Assembly (NCBI GenBank): GCA_902574035.1 | Contig: CACGMC010000001.1 | Location: 62,001 to 126,000 of the forward strand | From: an uncultured Pelagibacteraceae bacterium | GTDB taxonomy: Bacteria > Pseudomonadota > Alphaproteobacteria > Pelagibacterales > Pelagibacteraceae | Reading direction: 5' to 3' | Length of the DNA stretch: 64,000 nucleotides | In this document: piece after piece, positions 1 through 9,568 of the stretch | How the letters are laid out: every line of letters begins with the position of its first letter | How positions within the stretch are numbered: the stretch's first letter is position 1 | Notes under the pieces: generated by a model | The model's database searches: none | The model's input: only the letters and a program-made list of their open reading frames with translations | Told to the model about the DNA's origin: nothing | Made by a program: the position numbers and the translations under genes

Positions 1-1062
1 GACACCCCAGACAATGTTAAAGAGGCTGCTATAGAAGCTATCAAAAAAGGTGATACTAAGTACACAGCAGTTGATGGAACTCCAGACTTAAAAAAAGCAA
101 TTGTTGAAAAGTTTAAAAGAGAGAATAATTTAAATTATACAACTGACCAAATTACAGTCGGAACTGGAGGCAAACAAGTTATATATAACACCTTCATGGC
201 AACATTGAATAAAGGAGATGAGGTAATTATACCAGCACCTTTTTGGGTTTCTTACCCCGATATGGTTTTATTAGCTGGTGGCACTCCTAAGGTTATAAAG
301 TGTGAAGAAAAAGATGGTTTTAAACTTTCAGCAAAAAAATTAGAAAAAGCAATATCTAAAAAAACAAAATGGCTTATTTTAAACTCTCCATCTAATCCGA
401 CTGGAGCAGGATATACAAAAAAAGAAATAGAAGATTTATCAAAAGTATTACTTAAAAATAAAAAAATTTTTATTTTAAGCGACGACATTTATGAACATAT
501 TAGATACGAAGACTTTGATTTTTTTACAATTGCTCAAATTTCAAAACTTAAAGAGAGAACTTTGACCATGAATGGAGTAAGCAAGTCTTACGCGATGACA
601 GGTTGGAGAATTGGTTATGCGGCAGGTCCTAAAGAAATAATTAATGCAATTAGAAAGATACAATCTCAATCTACTTCAAATCCTTCATCTATTAGTCAGG
701 CAGCAGCAGTTGAGGCATTAAATGGGCAACAAAATTTTATTAAAGAAAGAGCAGAAGCTTTCAAAGAGAGAAGAGATTTTGTTGTCAGTAGTTTAAATAG
801 TATTAAAGGAGTCAATTGTTTAACACCAAACGGAGCTTTTTATGTTTTTCCAAGCTGTAAAGGGCTCTTAAATAAAAAAACTAAACTCAAAACTGATACT
901 GAATTTGTTCAAAAATTATTAGAGAAATCTATGGTTGCTGTAGTTCAAGGATCTGCCTTTGGATTAGATGGTTATTTTAGAATATCTTATGCAACCTCTA
1001 TGGAAAATTTAAAAAAGGCCATAACAAGAATTAAAGATTTTTGTGATAGCTTAAATAATTAA
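1..1062 (+). CDS. aspC: Aspartate aminotransferase (class I/II, PLP-dependent), 5' end cut by window edge
   Basis: The reading frame is open from base 1, so the gene begins upstream of the window; 353 residues are visible. It is a fold-type I PLP aminotransferase that moves amino groups between aspartate or related amino acids and 2-oxoglutarate in the cytoplasm. Visible motifs are the cofactor-anchoring GTGGKQ near residue 55, the NSPSNPTGAGY substrate and cofactor loop, DDIYEHI, the Schiff-base lysine in SKSYAMTGWRIG (K195 of the visible part) and the C-terminal FRISYA arginine motif. From family length, about 40 N-terminal residues are missing. The stop overlaps the convergent downstream gene by 4 bases. 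The exact substrate (aspartate versus another amino acid) cannot be fixed from sequence, but the 'Asp aminotransferase Ib' look is strong. Confidence 0.9.
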   Translation, partial: DTPDNVKEAAIEAIKKGDTKYTAVDGTPDLKKAIVEKFKRENNLNYTTDQITVGTGGKQVIYNTFMATLNKGDEVIIPAPFWVSYPDMVLLAGGTPKVIKCEEKDGFKLSAKKLEKAISKKTKWLILNSPSNPTGAGYTKKEIEDLSKVLLKNKKIFILSDDIYEHIRYEDFDFFTIAQISKLKERTLTMNGVSKSYAMTGWRIGYAAGPKEIINAIRKIQSQSTSNPSSISQAAAVEALNGQQNFIKERAEAFKERRDFVVSSLNSIKGVNCLTPNGAFYVFPSCKGLLNKKTKLKTDTEFVQKLLEKSMVAVVQGSAFGLDGYFRISYATSMENLKKAITRIKDFCDSLNN

Positions 1063-2006
1063 TTTTGCCTTAAAATTCTTTTAGCTGCATCTGTTTTTTT
1101 TACCCACGAATTTGGAATAGATCCTACTCCTTTTAATGCCGCATAATATGCTCCAATAAAGTTTACTCTAGAACAGTTACATCCTCCTGCTTTAATTGTT
1201 TTTAAAACAGCGCTTTTATAATTAGAAGAGGTTAAAATAGAATGAACTGAACTATCAAAAGTACCAGGATAACTACAAGCCATTCCAAGTTTTTTTACTA
1301 CTTGCGGATGAGGTTCTTTTTTTAATTTCTTTATTTTATTAATATTTTTGATAATGTTTTTAAAATATAAATTATTTTTATATTTTGAAGTAAATTCTTT
1401 TATAGGATCTTTTGAACCTTTAAGAGCCAAATCAATTAAATGAAATTTAGCTAAAGCATACTTTAAACTAATTTTTGAAACTGTGACAAAAGAAATAATT
1501 TTTTTTAAATTTTTAAAACCATAACCATATAAAAAGTAAGGTAGTGCAGCACAGAAACCATCAGACTCATTTACTTTTCTTCCTCCTGTTAATTTTTTTC
1601 CCTTTTTAATATTTTGAACAGTTTCGATTATATTTTGATGTATCCAAGGACCTTTAATGATTCCACGCCAGTCTTTAACTTTTCTATATTTTGCTCTTAG
1701 ATTATAATTTTTCCAATATATGCTCCCAGGACCAAAATTTTTAATAATATTTTTTTTGAATCTACCCTCAATATTTGTATGTCCCTCAATTAATGTTTTG
1801 AACATGACTTGACCAATATCATTGTAACCAGAAACTTTACCAGTTTTAATGCTATAGAAAGGGCTTTTATTTTTTTTTAAAAAAGTAAAATCTTTTTTTC
1901 CTCTAATATAATTCAGTAATTTTTTTTGATTATACACCCAATGCAAAGGTCTTGCAGCTGCGTCGGCAACAGTAGAACCTAAAAATACATGTAAATTGTT
2001 TTTCAC
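1059..2006 (-). CDS. ADP-ribosylglycohydrolase (DraG / crystallin J1) family protein
   Basis: 315 residues. The N-terminal stretch LGSTVADAAARPLHWVYN matches the family's opening helix, where GxxxGDALG-type residues form the metal site, and NESDGFCAALPYFL resembles the second acidic motif. The C-terminal GGCNCSRVNFIGAYYAAL corresponds to the family's GGDtDT-like metal loop, but here with NCS instead of the canonical aspartates, as in the J1-crystallin-like branch. The family hydrolyses ADP-ribose from proteins or small molecules using a Mg2+ pair; with weakened metal ligands the activity here is uncertain. It follows trxB on the same strand with one base between them, so the two are probably cotranscribed. 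Its 3' end overlaps the aminotransferase gene by 4 bases. Confidence 0.6.
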   Translation of the reverse strand: MKNNLHVFLGSTVADAAARPLHWVYNQKKLLNYIRGKKDFTFLKKNKSPFYSIKTGKVSGYNDIGQVMFKTLIEGHTNIEGRFKKNIIKNFGPGSIYWKNYNLRAKYRKVKDWRGIIKGPWIHQNIIETVQNIKKGKKLTGGRKVNESDGFCAALPYFLYGYGFKNLKKIISFVTVSKISLKYALAKFHLIDLALKGSKDPIKEFTSKYKNNLYFKNIIKNINKIKKLKKEPHPQVVKKLGMACSYPGTFDSSVHSILTSSNYKSAVLKTIKAGGCNCSRVNFIGAYYAALKGVGSIPNSWVKKTDAAKRILRQN

Positions 2007-2007
2007 T

Positions 2008-2955
2008 TTATTTACTAGATAAATGCTTTTCAGCTTCCAGTGCAGCCATACAACCCATGCCAGCAGCAGTGACTGCTTGCCTAAAAATTTTATCTTTTAC
2101 ATCTCCAGCAGCAAATACTCCTGGTATATTTGTAATAGTTGAGTCTGGTTTGGTAATCAAATAACCTTCTTTATCCATTTTTAACTGATCTTTAAATAAA
2201 GCCGTAGCTGGGTCGTGGCCTATTGCTATAAATAAACCATCAACTTTAAGCTCAGATGTTTTTTTAGTTTTAACATTTTTTATTTTTATTCCATTAACTC
2301 CTTTGGGCTCATTTGTTCCCATAACTTCTTCAACCACACTGTCCCAAATAATTTGAATTTTTTTGTTAGCTTTAAGTTTTTCTTGTAATAATTTTTCTGC
2401 TCTTAACTCATTTCTTCTATGTATCAAATGAACTTTAGAGGCAAATTTAGTTAAAAACATTGCTTCCTCTACTGCAGCGTTTCCACCACCAACAACTGCA
2501 ACTTCTTTTTCTTTAAAGAAAAAACCATCACATGTTGCACAAGCAGATACTCCAAATCCCCTAAATTTTTGTTCAGACTCTAAATTTAACCATCTTGCTT
2601 GAGCGCCTGTGGAGATAATAATGCTATCTGCAGTATAAATTTGACCACTGTCGCCATGAGCTGAAAAAGGCTTTTTTGAAAGATCAACTTTTTTAATATG
2701 ATCTTGAATCATCTCGGTACCCACAGCTTTCGCTTGGCCTTTCATTTCTTCCATCAACCATGGTCCTTGAATTACTTTTGCAAAACCTGGAAAATTCTCA
2801 ACATCTGTTGTTGTTGTAAGTTGTCCACCAGGCTCAGACCCAAAAACTAATATTGGTTTAAGAAGGGCTCTAGCAGCATATATCGCTGCAGTATAACCTG
2901 CTGGTCCTGATCCAAGAATCAACACTTTTGTATGTTTAGATGATTTATTATTCAT
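2008..2955 (-). CDS. trxB: Thioredoxin-disulfide reductase
   Basis: 315 residues. It transfers electrons from NADPH through FAD and a redox disulfide to thioredoxin in the cytoplasm. The FAD-binding LGSGPAGYTAAIYAARA is at the N-terminus, the redox-active CATC is at residues 139-142, the NADPH-binding VVGGGNAAVEEA follows, and the FAD-binding AAGDVKDKIFRQ is near the C-terminus. The length is typical. I chose the ATG at 2955 (MNNKSSKHTK) rather than an in-frame start 24 bases upstream, because family members start shortly before the first FAD motif. The start codon is only 24 bases from the divergent ELM1-like gene. The ADP-ribosylglycohydrolase-like gene follows immediately. Confidence 0.95.
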   Translation of the reverse strand: MNNKSSKHTKVLILGSGPAGYTAAIYAARALLKPILVFGSEPGGQLTTTTDVENFPGFAKVIQGPWLMEEMKGQAKAVGTEMIQDHIKKVDLSKKPFSAHGDSGQIYTADSIIISTGAQARWLNLESEQKFRGFGVSACATCDGFFFKEKEVAVVGGGNAAVEEAMFLTKFASKVHLIHRRNELRAEKLLQEKLKANKKIQIIWDSVVEEVMGTNEPKGVNGIKIKNVKTKKTSELKVDGLFIAIGHDPATALFKDQLKMDKEGYLITKPDSTITNIPGVFAAGDVKDKIFRQAVTAAGMGCMAALEAEKHLSSK

Positions 2956-2979
2956 TCTAATGAAGGTATATAGTAACAA

Positions 2980-3930
2980 ATGTCAAAATTAAAAGCACTC
3001 CTTTTAACGCAAGGTATGCACGGTATGGTTAGTCAGGTCGAAGGCTTAGCAAAAGCTTTGAATTTAAACTATAAACATCAAGAAATTAAACTTAAAAAGT
3101 TTTGGAATCTTATACCACCATTTCTTACACCTATATCTATGAGCGTTCTAGAGAATCAATTTATATTCGATTCGAAAATAATTATTTCTTGTGGAAGAAA
3201 AAGTGTAATACCTTCTTTAGCTTTAAAAAAAAAATATAAAGAAAAAATCTTTACGATTCATATTCAAGACCCAAAAGTTTCATTAGACAGATTTGATTTA
3301 ATCATTTGTCCTGAACATGATAATATAATAGGAAATAATGTAATCAAAACAACTGGAGCAATTCATTATCTCTCTGAAAAAGAAATTTCAAAAGAAAACA
3401 ATTATTTAAAGATTGATAAAGAAAACAAAAAAATAATTGCCTTTATTATTGGTGGGCCAAATAAATATTACACTTATTCTGAAAAAGAGATTCATTTTCT
3501 ATTTAACAAAATAAAATCTATTTTTACCAGGGATAAATACAAATTAGTTGTAATACCTTCTTATAGGACTCCATCAGATATTATTAAAAAGGCTTATAAT
3601 TCTTTTGGTCACGATCACATGGTGATAAAAGATGTAGATAAAAAAGCTTACTTGTCTGCACTTTCAATCTCAGATTATATTGTTGTAACTTGCGACTCTA
3701 CCTCTATGATTTCTGAAGCTGCAATTACTAAAAAACCAATTTATGTGGCACAAATGAAACCAAAGAAGAATAATCTAAGATTCCAAAAATTTTTCTCCCA
3801 ATTTAAACAATTAAATATAATAAAAGATTTGACAGATAAAATTGATTTATGGTCATATAGCAAACTCGACGAAGTAAACAGAATATCGCCTTTGATTAAC
3901 GAAAAGATGAAAAAAAATGGAATTATTTAA
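2980..3930 (+). CDS. ELM1 / GtrOC1-like family protein (DUF1022, GT-B-like)
   Basis: 316 residues. The opening LLLTQGMHGMVSQVEGLAKAL and the later IIGGPNKYY, VIPSYRTPSD and the C-terminal TCDSTSMISEAAITKKP match the 'mitochondrial fission ELM1-like' family of putative glycosyltransferase-fold proteins that is frequent in Alphaproteobacteria. The SMISEA motif resembles the nucleotide-sugar-binding end of GT-B enzymes. No activity is established for the bacterial members; a role in surface glycan synthesis is inference. It overlaps the next gene (a 2OG oxygenase-like protein) by 14 bases, so the two are likely co-translated. The start ATG faces trxB with 24 bases between start codons. Confidence 0.8.
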   Translation: MSKLKALLLTQGMHGMVSQVEGLAKALNLNYKHQEIKLKKFWNLIPPFLTPISMSVLENQFIFDSKIIISCGRKSVIPSLALKKKYKEKIFTIHIQDPKVSLDRFDLIICPEHDNIIGNNVIKTTGAIHYLSEKEISKENNYLKIDKENKKIIAFIIGGPNKYYTYSEKEIHFLFNKIKSIFTRDKYKLVVIPSYRTPSDIIKKAYNSFGHDHMVIKDVDKKAYLSALSISDYIVVTCDSTSMISEAAITKKPIYVAQMKPKKNNLRFQKFFSQFKQLNIIKDLTDKIDLWSYSKLDEVNRISPLINEKMKKNGII

Positions 3931-4579
3931 GTCATTAGAAAGCAGAACTAAATCGTTCAACGATCCTTTTAAACATTTTGAAATTAATCAACCTTTAACC
4001 AAAGAAGCTATTGCGGAAATTAGTAATGCAGATATTGCTGACCCTAAAAAAGAAAATTTAAACTACGACGGTACTAGAGCGCTTGATGGTGGAGATGGTG
4101 CTTTTCGTTCAGGTATCAAAGATGGAGGAAAGGCAAAAAAAATAAGATGCTACGTTACTAAAGAAAATGCAAATCAATTTCCACATCTAAAAAATTTTAT
4201 TGAGGAGCTGAGATCCCCTAAAGTTTACAAAAAAATTAGCAGCTTAATAGGAAAAGATTTAAGTAATTCTTATGTCAGACTAGAAGTTATTTGTGATAGA
4301 GAAGGTTTTTGGCTTAAACCCCATTGTGATATTAAAGAAAAATTAATGTCATCAATAGTTTTTATCAACCTTCATAATGAGACTGAAAATCTAGGAACAG
4401 ATTTCTACGATACTAAATTAACCAAAGTAAAAACAGTTCCGTATAAACATAATTATGGATATTTCTTTACTAGTGGACCAAACTCTTGGCATGGTATGGA
4501 AAAAAAAGAGATTAAAAAGGAGCGCAGATGTATTCAAATTAACTACGTTACTTTCAAGACTGACTGGAAAGTAAGATAA
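3917..4579 (+). CDS. 2-oxoglutarate/Fe(II)-dependent dioxygenase-like protein
   Basis: 220 residues. I infer a double-stranded beta-helix oxygenase from the order of the metal and cosubstrate residues: HCD (HxD) in FWLKPHCDIKEKL about residue 135, a distal His in SGPNSWHGMEKK about residue 195, and a following basic residue in ERRCIQINYV that would bind 2-oxoglutarate. Such enzymes hydroxylate or otherwise oxidise small molecules, lipids or proteins; the substrate is unknown. The gene overlaps the ELM1-like gene by 14 bases, which suggests a joint pathway, perhaps surface-glycan modification (inference). It converges on carB with 4 bases between stop codons. Confidence 0.65.
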   Translation: MELFKSLESRTKSFNDPFKHFEINQPLTKEAIAEISNADIADPKKENLNYDGTRALDGGDGAFRSGIKDGGKAKKIRCYVTKENANQFPHLKNFIEELRSPKVYKKISSLIGKDLSNSYVRLEVICDREGFWLKPHCDIKEKLMSSIVFINLHNETENLGTDFYDTKLTKVKTVPYKHNYGYFFTSGPNSWHGMEKKEIKKERRCIQINYVTFKTDWKVR

Positions 4580-4583
4580 AATT

Positions 4584-7500
4584 TTAAATCTCTTGTAGAG
4601 AAGTTACTTTAATCTCTTTATTTTTAAGAGACTTAATACCTTCAATACAAACTTTTGCTGTCGACATATTTGTACAATAAGGGACTTTATTTGCTAAAGT
4701 TGCTCTTCTTAATGCTAAAGCATCGTTTAGTTGTTTTTCACTATTACCTCCACCAGTATTAATTACTAGAGCAATTTTTTTTGCATTAAGGACATCGACA
4801 ATATGAGGTGATCCTTGATTGACTTTATTTATTTTTTTACATTTAATTCCATGCTTATTAATATATGCAGCTGTTCCTCCAGTACCGCAAAGTTTGAAGT
4901 TAAGCTTATTTAACTGTTTTGCCAAATCTACACCTTCGTTTTTATGGCTATTTTTTAGTGATATAAATGCTAAACCTTTTGTAGGAAGCGAGTTAGAAGC
5001 TGCCATTTGACTTTTGGCAAAAGCCATACCAAAATTTTCATCGAAACCCATTACTTCTCCGGTAGATTTCATCTCTGGACCAAGTAAAAGATCACTATTT
5101 GGAAATTTATTAAATGGGAATACCGCCTCTTTTACCGCAAACATTTTTTTTGTTTTACTTCTTAAATTAAATTTAGATAATTTTTCACCCGCCATTACTC
5201 TAGATGCAATTTTGGCTAATGGAAGATTTTTTGCTTTTGATACAAATGGTACAGTTCTGCTTGCCCTAGGGTTAACTTCTATAACAAAAATTTCATCGTT
5301 CTTAATTGCAAATTGTACATTCATAAAACCCTTTACCTTAAGTGCTAGGGCCAACTTTTTAGTTTGGTTCTCAATCTCTTTAATCAAAAAAGGTTTAATA
5401 GAAACTGGAGGCAAACTGCAAGCCGAGTCACCGGAATGAATTCCTGCTTCTTCAATATGCTGCATGACTCCTGCGACAAATACTTGTTTGCCATCTGATA
5501 GTGCATCAACATCTACTTCCATTGCATTATCTATAAATTTGTCAATTAAAATTGGATTTTTTTCTGCCGCTTTAAATGCCTCCTGTACAAAATTCTTAAG
5601 TTGTTTTTTTTCATGTACAATTTCCATTGCTCTTCCTCCTAAAACATAGGAAGGTCTAACCATAAGGGGTAATCCAATTTTTTCAGCTATTTTTAATGCC
5701 TGTGAAAATGTTTTTGCTATTCCACTTTTAGCTTGTTTTAATTTTAATTTACTCAAAAGATTTCTAAATCTATTTCTATCTTCAGCTAAATCGATTGAAG
5801 TATATTGAGTTCCTAATATTGGAAGTTTGTTTTCATGTAAAAACTTGGCCAACTTTATAGGTGTCTGTCCACCAAATTGCGTAATGACACCTACCAAGTT
5901 TCCTTTAACTTTTTCTCTTTTAATAATATTAAAAACAAATTCTTCTATTAATGGCTCAAAATACAATCTGTCACTCGTATCATAATCTGTTGAAACAGTT
6001 TCAGGATTACAATTAACCATTATTGTTTCATACCCAGCTTTTTTCAAAGCAAAACTAGCTTGGCAACAACAGTAATCGAATTCAATACCTTGGCCAATTC
6101 TATTAGGGCCACCTCCAAGAATAATAATTTTTTTTCTATTAGATGGATCCGCCTCACACTCGGAACCAACGGAAAAATTTCTCTGATAAGAAGAATACAT
6201 ATATGGGGTAAATGATTTAAATTCAGAGGCGCAAGTATCTACTTTTTTATAAACAGGAAAAATTTTCAATTTTGATCTTATTTTTCTGATATTTTCCTCT
6301 GTGGTATTAGCTAACTTAGAGAGTCTTTTATCTGAGAAACCTATTGATTTTATATAATTAAATTCATTAAACGTTTTTGGTAAACCGTTTTTTTTAATCT
6401 TATTTTCTTCATCTACAATTTCTTTTATTTGACTCAAAAACCAGTTATCAATTTTTGAAAGTTTTTGTATTCTTTTAATATTAATTTTTTTTCTAAAAGC
6501 TTCACCAATTAGTAATATTTTATTAGGTATATTTTGTGCAAGTTTTTTTTCAATTTGTTTGACTTTTAAATTGAATATTTGGTCTACACCTGAAAAACCA
6601 GTTTCAAGAGAAACTAAAGCTTTTTGCAAGGATTCCTTAAAGTTTCTTCCTATAGCCATAGCTTCTCCAACTGATTTCATAGATGTGCCTAAAATTGCAG
6701 TTGAGGTTGAAAATTTTTCAAAAGTAAATCTAGGAATTTTAGTTACTACGTAGTCTATTGTTGGCTCAAAAGAAGCTGGAGTGACTTTAGTAATCTCATT
6801 TTTTAATTCATCTAAAGTATAACCCACAGCAAGTTTTGCAGCTACTTTAGCAATTGGAAATCCAGTGGCTTTTGACGCTAAAGCAGAGGATCTAGAAACT
6901 CTTGGATTCATTTCTATAATAACCATTCTTCCGTCTTTAGGATTTATTGCAAATTGAACATTTGAACCTCCAGTTTCCACTCCTATTTTTCTTAAACAAG
7001 CTATCGATGCATTTCTCATTACTTGATATTCTTTATCTGTAAGAGTTAATGCAGGAGCGATAGTTACAGAGTCACCAGTATGAATTCCCATAGGATCAAT
7101 ATTTTCAATCGAACATATTATTATACAGTTATCATTTTTATCTCTTACTACTTCCATTTCAAATTCTTTCCAGCCCTCTAAACATTCTTCCACCAAGACC
7201 TGGTTAACCGGTGACTCATGTAATCCATTTTTTAATATTTTAAAAAATTCCTTTTTATTTTTTGCTATCCCTCCACCAAGTCCTCCTAGAGTAAAGGCAG
7301 GTCTTATAATTGCTGGAAGACCGATTTGTTTTAAAGCATTTGATGCTTGACTAAAATTATTTACAATTTTTGACTTTGGCAGATCTAGGCCAATATCAAG
7401 CATATTTTTTCTAAATTTTTTTCTATCTTCTGCGTTTGAAATAGCTCTAGAATTAGCACCAATAAGTTCAATTTTATATTTTCTTAGAATTCCCTTTTTT

Positions 7501-7808
7501 TCTGCTTCCATAGCTAAATTTAATGCAGTCTGACCTCCCATTGTTGGAAGAATTGCGTCTGGTTTTTCTTTAGCTAAAATTTTTTCTAAAACTGTTAAAG
7601 TTATAGGTTCAATATATGTTTTGTCTGCAACATCAGGGTCCGTCATGATTGTTGCTGGATTAGAATTAATTAAAATTACTTTATAACCTTCATCTTTCAA
7701 AGCCTTGCATGCTTGAGTACCAGAATAATCAAATTCACATGCCTGTCCAATAATGATAGGGCCAGCGCCAACTACTAAAATTTTTTTAATATCTTTTCTT
7801 TTTGGCAT
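4584..7808 (-). CDS. carB: Carbamoyl-phosphate synthase large subunit
   Basis: 1074 residues, the family's usual length (about 1070). It makes carbamoyl phosphate for pyrimidine and arginine synthesis from bicarbonate, two ATP and ammonia channelled from CarA. The two homologous ATP-grasp halves are visible: the first begins [20 protein letters not shown] and carries [14 protein letters not shown]; the second begins [20 protein letters not shown] and carries [14 protein letters not shown]. The C-terminal MGS-like allosteric domain ([16 protein letters not shown]) is present. It overlaps carA by 23 bases, which implies coupled translation. No truncation or frameshift is seen. Confidence 0.98.
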   Translation of the reverse strand: MPKRKDIKKILVVGAGPIIIGQACEFDYSGTQACKALKDEGYKVILINSNPATIMTDPDVADKTYIEPITLTVLEKILAKEKPDAILPTMGGQTALNLAMEAEKKGILRKYKIELIGANSRAISNAEDRKKFRKNMLDIGLDLPKSKIVNNFSQASNALKQIGLPAIIRPAFTLGGLGGGIAKNKKEFFKILKNGLHESPVNQVLVEECLEGWKEFEMEVVRDKNDNCIIICSIENIDPMGIHTGDSVTIAPALTLTDKEYQVMRNASIACLRKIGVETGGSNVQFAINPKDGRMVIIEMNPRVSRSSALASKATGFPIAKVAAKLAVGYTLDELKNEITKVTPASFEPTIDYVVTKIPRFTFEKFSTSTAILGTSMKSVGEAMAIGRNFKESLQKALVSLETGFSGVDQIFNLKVKQIEKKLAQNIPNKILLIGEAFRKKINIKRIQKLSKIDNWFLSQIKEIVDEENKIKKNGLPKTFNEFNYIKSIGFSDKRLSKLANTTEENIRKIRSKLKIFPVYKKVDTCASEFKSFTPYMYSSYQRNFSVGSECEADPSNRKKIIILGGGPNRIGQGIEFDYCCCQASFALKKAGYETIMVNCNPETVSTDYDTSDRLYFEPLIEEFVFNIIKREKVKGNLVGVITQFGGQTPIKLAKFLHENKLPILGTQYTSIDLAEDRNRFRNLLSKLKLKQAKSGIAKTFSQALKIAEKIGLPLMVRPSYVLGGRAMEIVHEKKQLKNFVQEAFKAAEKNPILIDKFIDNAMEVDVDALSDGKQVFVAGVMQHIEEAGIHSGDSACSLPPVSIKPFLIKEIENQTKKLALALKVKGFMNVQFAIKNDEIFVIEVNPRASRTVPFVSKAKNLPLAKIASRVMAGEKLSKFNLRSKTKKMFAVKEAVFPFNKFPNSDLLLGPEMKSTGEVMGFDENFGMAFAKSQMAASNSLPTKGLAFISLKNSHKNEGVDLAKQLNKLNFKLCGTGGTAAYINKHGIKCKKINKVNQGSPHIVDVLNAKKIALVINTGGGNSEKQLNDALALRRATLANKVPYCTNMSTAKVCIEGIKSLKNKEIKVTSLQEI

Positions 7809-8994
7809 TTTGTTTCATGGTTTTTATAAATTCTTCAAATAAATAAACACTATCTTGAGGTCCCGGATTCGACTCAGGATGATATTGAACGGAAAAAACT
7901 GGTTTAGATTTAAGTTTAATTCCCTCTATACTATTGTCAAAAAGAGATTGGTGAGTAATTTGAATATTGCTTGGCAAATTTTTTTTTACTATTTCAAACC
8001 CATGATTTTGACTTGTTATTTCAACATTTCCTTTTATTAAATTTTTTACTGGGTGATTAGCACCTCTATGTCCTAAATTCATTTTTTTTGTTTTTGCTCC
8101 CAAGGTTAATCCTAATAACTGATGACCTAGACAAATTCCAAATATAGGCAGATTCATCTTAATAAGTTTTTTTATAATTGGAATAGCATATTTTCCTGTA
8201 GCCGCTGGGTCTCCAGGTCCGTTAGATAAAAAAATACCATTAGGTTTTAATTTTGAAATATCATCTGCACTTGTCTTACACGAAACAATCGTTACCTTGC
8301 AATTATAATCGGAAAAATATCTAAGTATATTTTTTTTTATTCCGTAGTCTATTGCTATTACATGTAAATTTTTCTTCTTATTTCTTATAAAACCTGATCC
8401 TTTTTTCCAAGTTTTAAAATCTTTCCAAACATAACTTTTTTTGGTCGTAACTTGTTTTGCTAAATCTAAATTTTTTAACCCACTCCATTTTTTTGTGGCC
8501 TTTAAAATTTTTTTTAAATCAAATTTACCATTTTTTAAAAAAACCACTGTTCCTTTAGGAGCACCTTTATCCCTAATGAAATTGGTTAAATTCCTTGTAT
8601 CAATACCAGTTATTCCAACTATTTTATTTTTTTTTAACCATAAATCTAAATGTTTTAAGGAACGATAATTGCTTGGATCAGTGATCTCGGTATTAAATAT
8701 TACACCTTTTGTCCATATTTTATCAGATTCATGATCCTCTTTATTTGTTCCAACATTTCCAACATGAGGAAAAGTAAAATTAATAATTTGTCCTGCATAC
8801 GATGGATCTGAAATTATTTCTTGATAACCAGTGATAGAGGTGTTGAAACAAACTTCTCCAGTTGCATGTCCCTCATAACCTAAACCTAAACCTTTTAATA
8901 TATTTCCATTTTCAAGAACTAAAATAGCGGTGCAATTGATCTTTTTAAGATTATTTTTTGAGTATATATTTTGATCAATCTGTTTCAAATACAA
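7786..8994 (-). CDS. carA: Carbamoyl-phosphate synthase small (glutaminase) subunit
   Basis: 402 residues. It hydrolyses glutamine and feeds ammonia to CarB. The N-terminal small-subunit domain ([48 protein letters not shown]) is followed by a class I glutamine amidotransferase domain with the nucleophile in [11 protein letters not shown] and the catalytic His/Glu pair in [10 protein letters not shown]. The N-terminus is about 18 residues longer than typical CarA; the ATG at 8994 is the first start after a well-placed promoter, and a shorter start is possible. It is first gene of the carAB operon and overlaps carB by 23 bases. Confidence 0.97.
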   Translation of the reverse strand: MYLKQIDQNIYSKNNLKKINCTAILVLENGNILKGLGLGYEGHATGEVCFNTSITGYQEIISDPSYAGQIINFTFPHVGNVGTNKEDHESDKIWTKGVIFNTEITDPSNYRSLKHLDLWLKKNKIVGITGIDTRNLTNFIRDKGAPKGTVVFLKNGKFDLKKILKATKKWSGLKNLDLAKQVTTKKSYVWKDFKTWKKGSGFIRNKKKNLHVIAIDYGIKKNILRYFSDYNCKVTIVSCKTSADDISKLKPNGIFLSNGPGDPAATGKYAIPIIKKLIKMNLPIFGICLGHQLLGLTLGAKTKKMNLGHRGANHPVKNLIKGNVEITSQNHGFEIVKKNLPSNIQITHQSLFDNSIEGIKLKSKPVFSVQYHPESNPGPQDSVYLFEEFIKTMKQNAKKKRY

Positions 8995-9036
8995 CTCATG
9001 AGTTAAAGTAAAAAACTTATAAACATGATTTTGCGA

Positions 9037-9065
9037 AACATATGAAAAACTTTAAAAATCGTCAA
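9037..9065 (-). promoter_or_regulatory. Predicted sigma70 promoter for carAB
   Basis: On the minus strand, TTGACG (9060-9065) and TATGTT (9037-9042) are separated by exactly 17 bases. The predicted start is near 9030, giving a leader of about 35 bases before carA. Found by eye only; it agrees with the divergent gene layout. Confidence 0.55.
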
Positions 9066-9086
9066 GAAAGATCTTTTTATTTTAAA

Positions 9087-9092
9087 TATAAT
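9087..9092 (+). promoter_or_regulatory. Predicted -10 element for yqeY-dnaG
   Basis: TATAAT lies 23 bases before the ATG at 9116. A -35 element is not clear. With transcription starting near 9099, the GTG at 9095 could not be translated from this promoter, which supports the ATG at 9116 as the start of the YqeY-like gene. Confidence 0.45.
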
Positions 9093-9115
9093 TTGTGATT
9101 AAACTACTAAAAAAA

Positions 9116-9568
9116 ATGTCTCTAGAAAAAAAAATAGAAGAAAAATTAAACGAAAGTCTTAAAAATAAAGATAAAACAGTCTTTCCAACTTTGAGACTTA
9201 TAATTTCAGCTATTAAAGATTTTAAAATAGCCTCTAAAGTTAAGGAAAGTTCTTTGAAAGACCAAGAAATCATCACAATATTAAAAAAGATGAATAAACA
9301 AAGAAATGATTCGTGTGAAGCTTACAAAAAAGCAGGGAGGGAAGACTTACTCAAAAAAGAACAAGAGGAAATTTCAATTATTAATGATTTTCTACCTAAA
9401 CAAATGAATGATGAAGAAACTAAAAATATTTGTAAAAAAGTAATTGAAAATCTTCAAGCAAAATCTATTAAGGACATGGGAAAAGTTATGGGAGTTCTTA
9501 AAAAAGATTACGGAGATGTCTTGGATTTTTCTAAAGTAAGCAACTTTATTAAAGAATTTTTAAAATGA
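9116..9568 (+). CDS. GatB/YqeY domain-containing protein
   Basis: 150 residues from ATG 9116 (MSLEKKIEEKLNESLKNKDK). The helical TLRLIISAIKDFKI, RNDSCEAYKKAGREDLLKKE and the C-terminal KDMGKVMGVLKKDYGD are typical of YqeY, a stand-alone relative of the C-terminal tail domain of the GatB tRNA-amidotransferase subunit. Its cellular role is not settled. An in-frame GTG 21 bases upstream would add MIKLLKK, but it lies at the promoter -10 region and family members start at MSL. It overlaps dnaG by 4 bases. The yqeY-dnaG-rpoD order is conserved in many bacteria and places this gene in the macromolecular-synthesis operon. Confidence 0.9.
   Translation: MSLEKKIEEKLNESLKNKDKTVFPTLRLIISAIKDFKIASKVKESSLKDQEIITILKKMNKQRNDSCEAYKKAGREDLLKKEQEEISIINDFLPKQMNDEETKNICKKVIENLQAKSIKDMGKVMGVLKKDYGDVLDFSKVSNFIKEFLK

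Noticed and set aside
2964-2986. TTGACA (minus strand) as the trxB -35
   Set aside because: A 17-base spacer would put the -10 at a poor sequence and the start beyond the trxB ATG.
5014-5439. Open frame antisense to carB (141 codons)
   Set aside because: Shadow of a well-conserved coding frame; composition follows the carB codons.
9095-9115. GTG start for the YqeY-like gene
   Set aside because: It lies next to the -10 element; ATG 9116 fits the family start.
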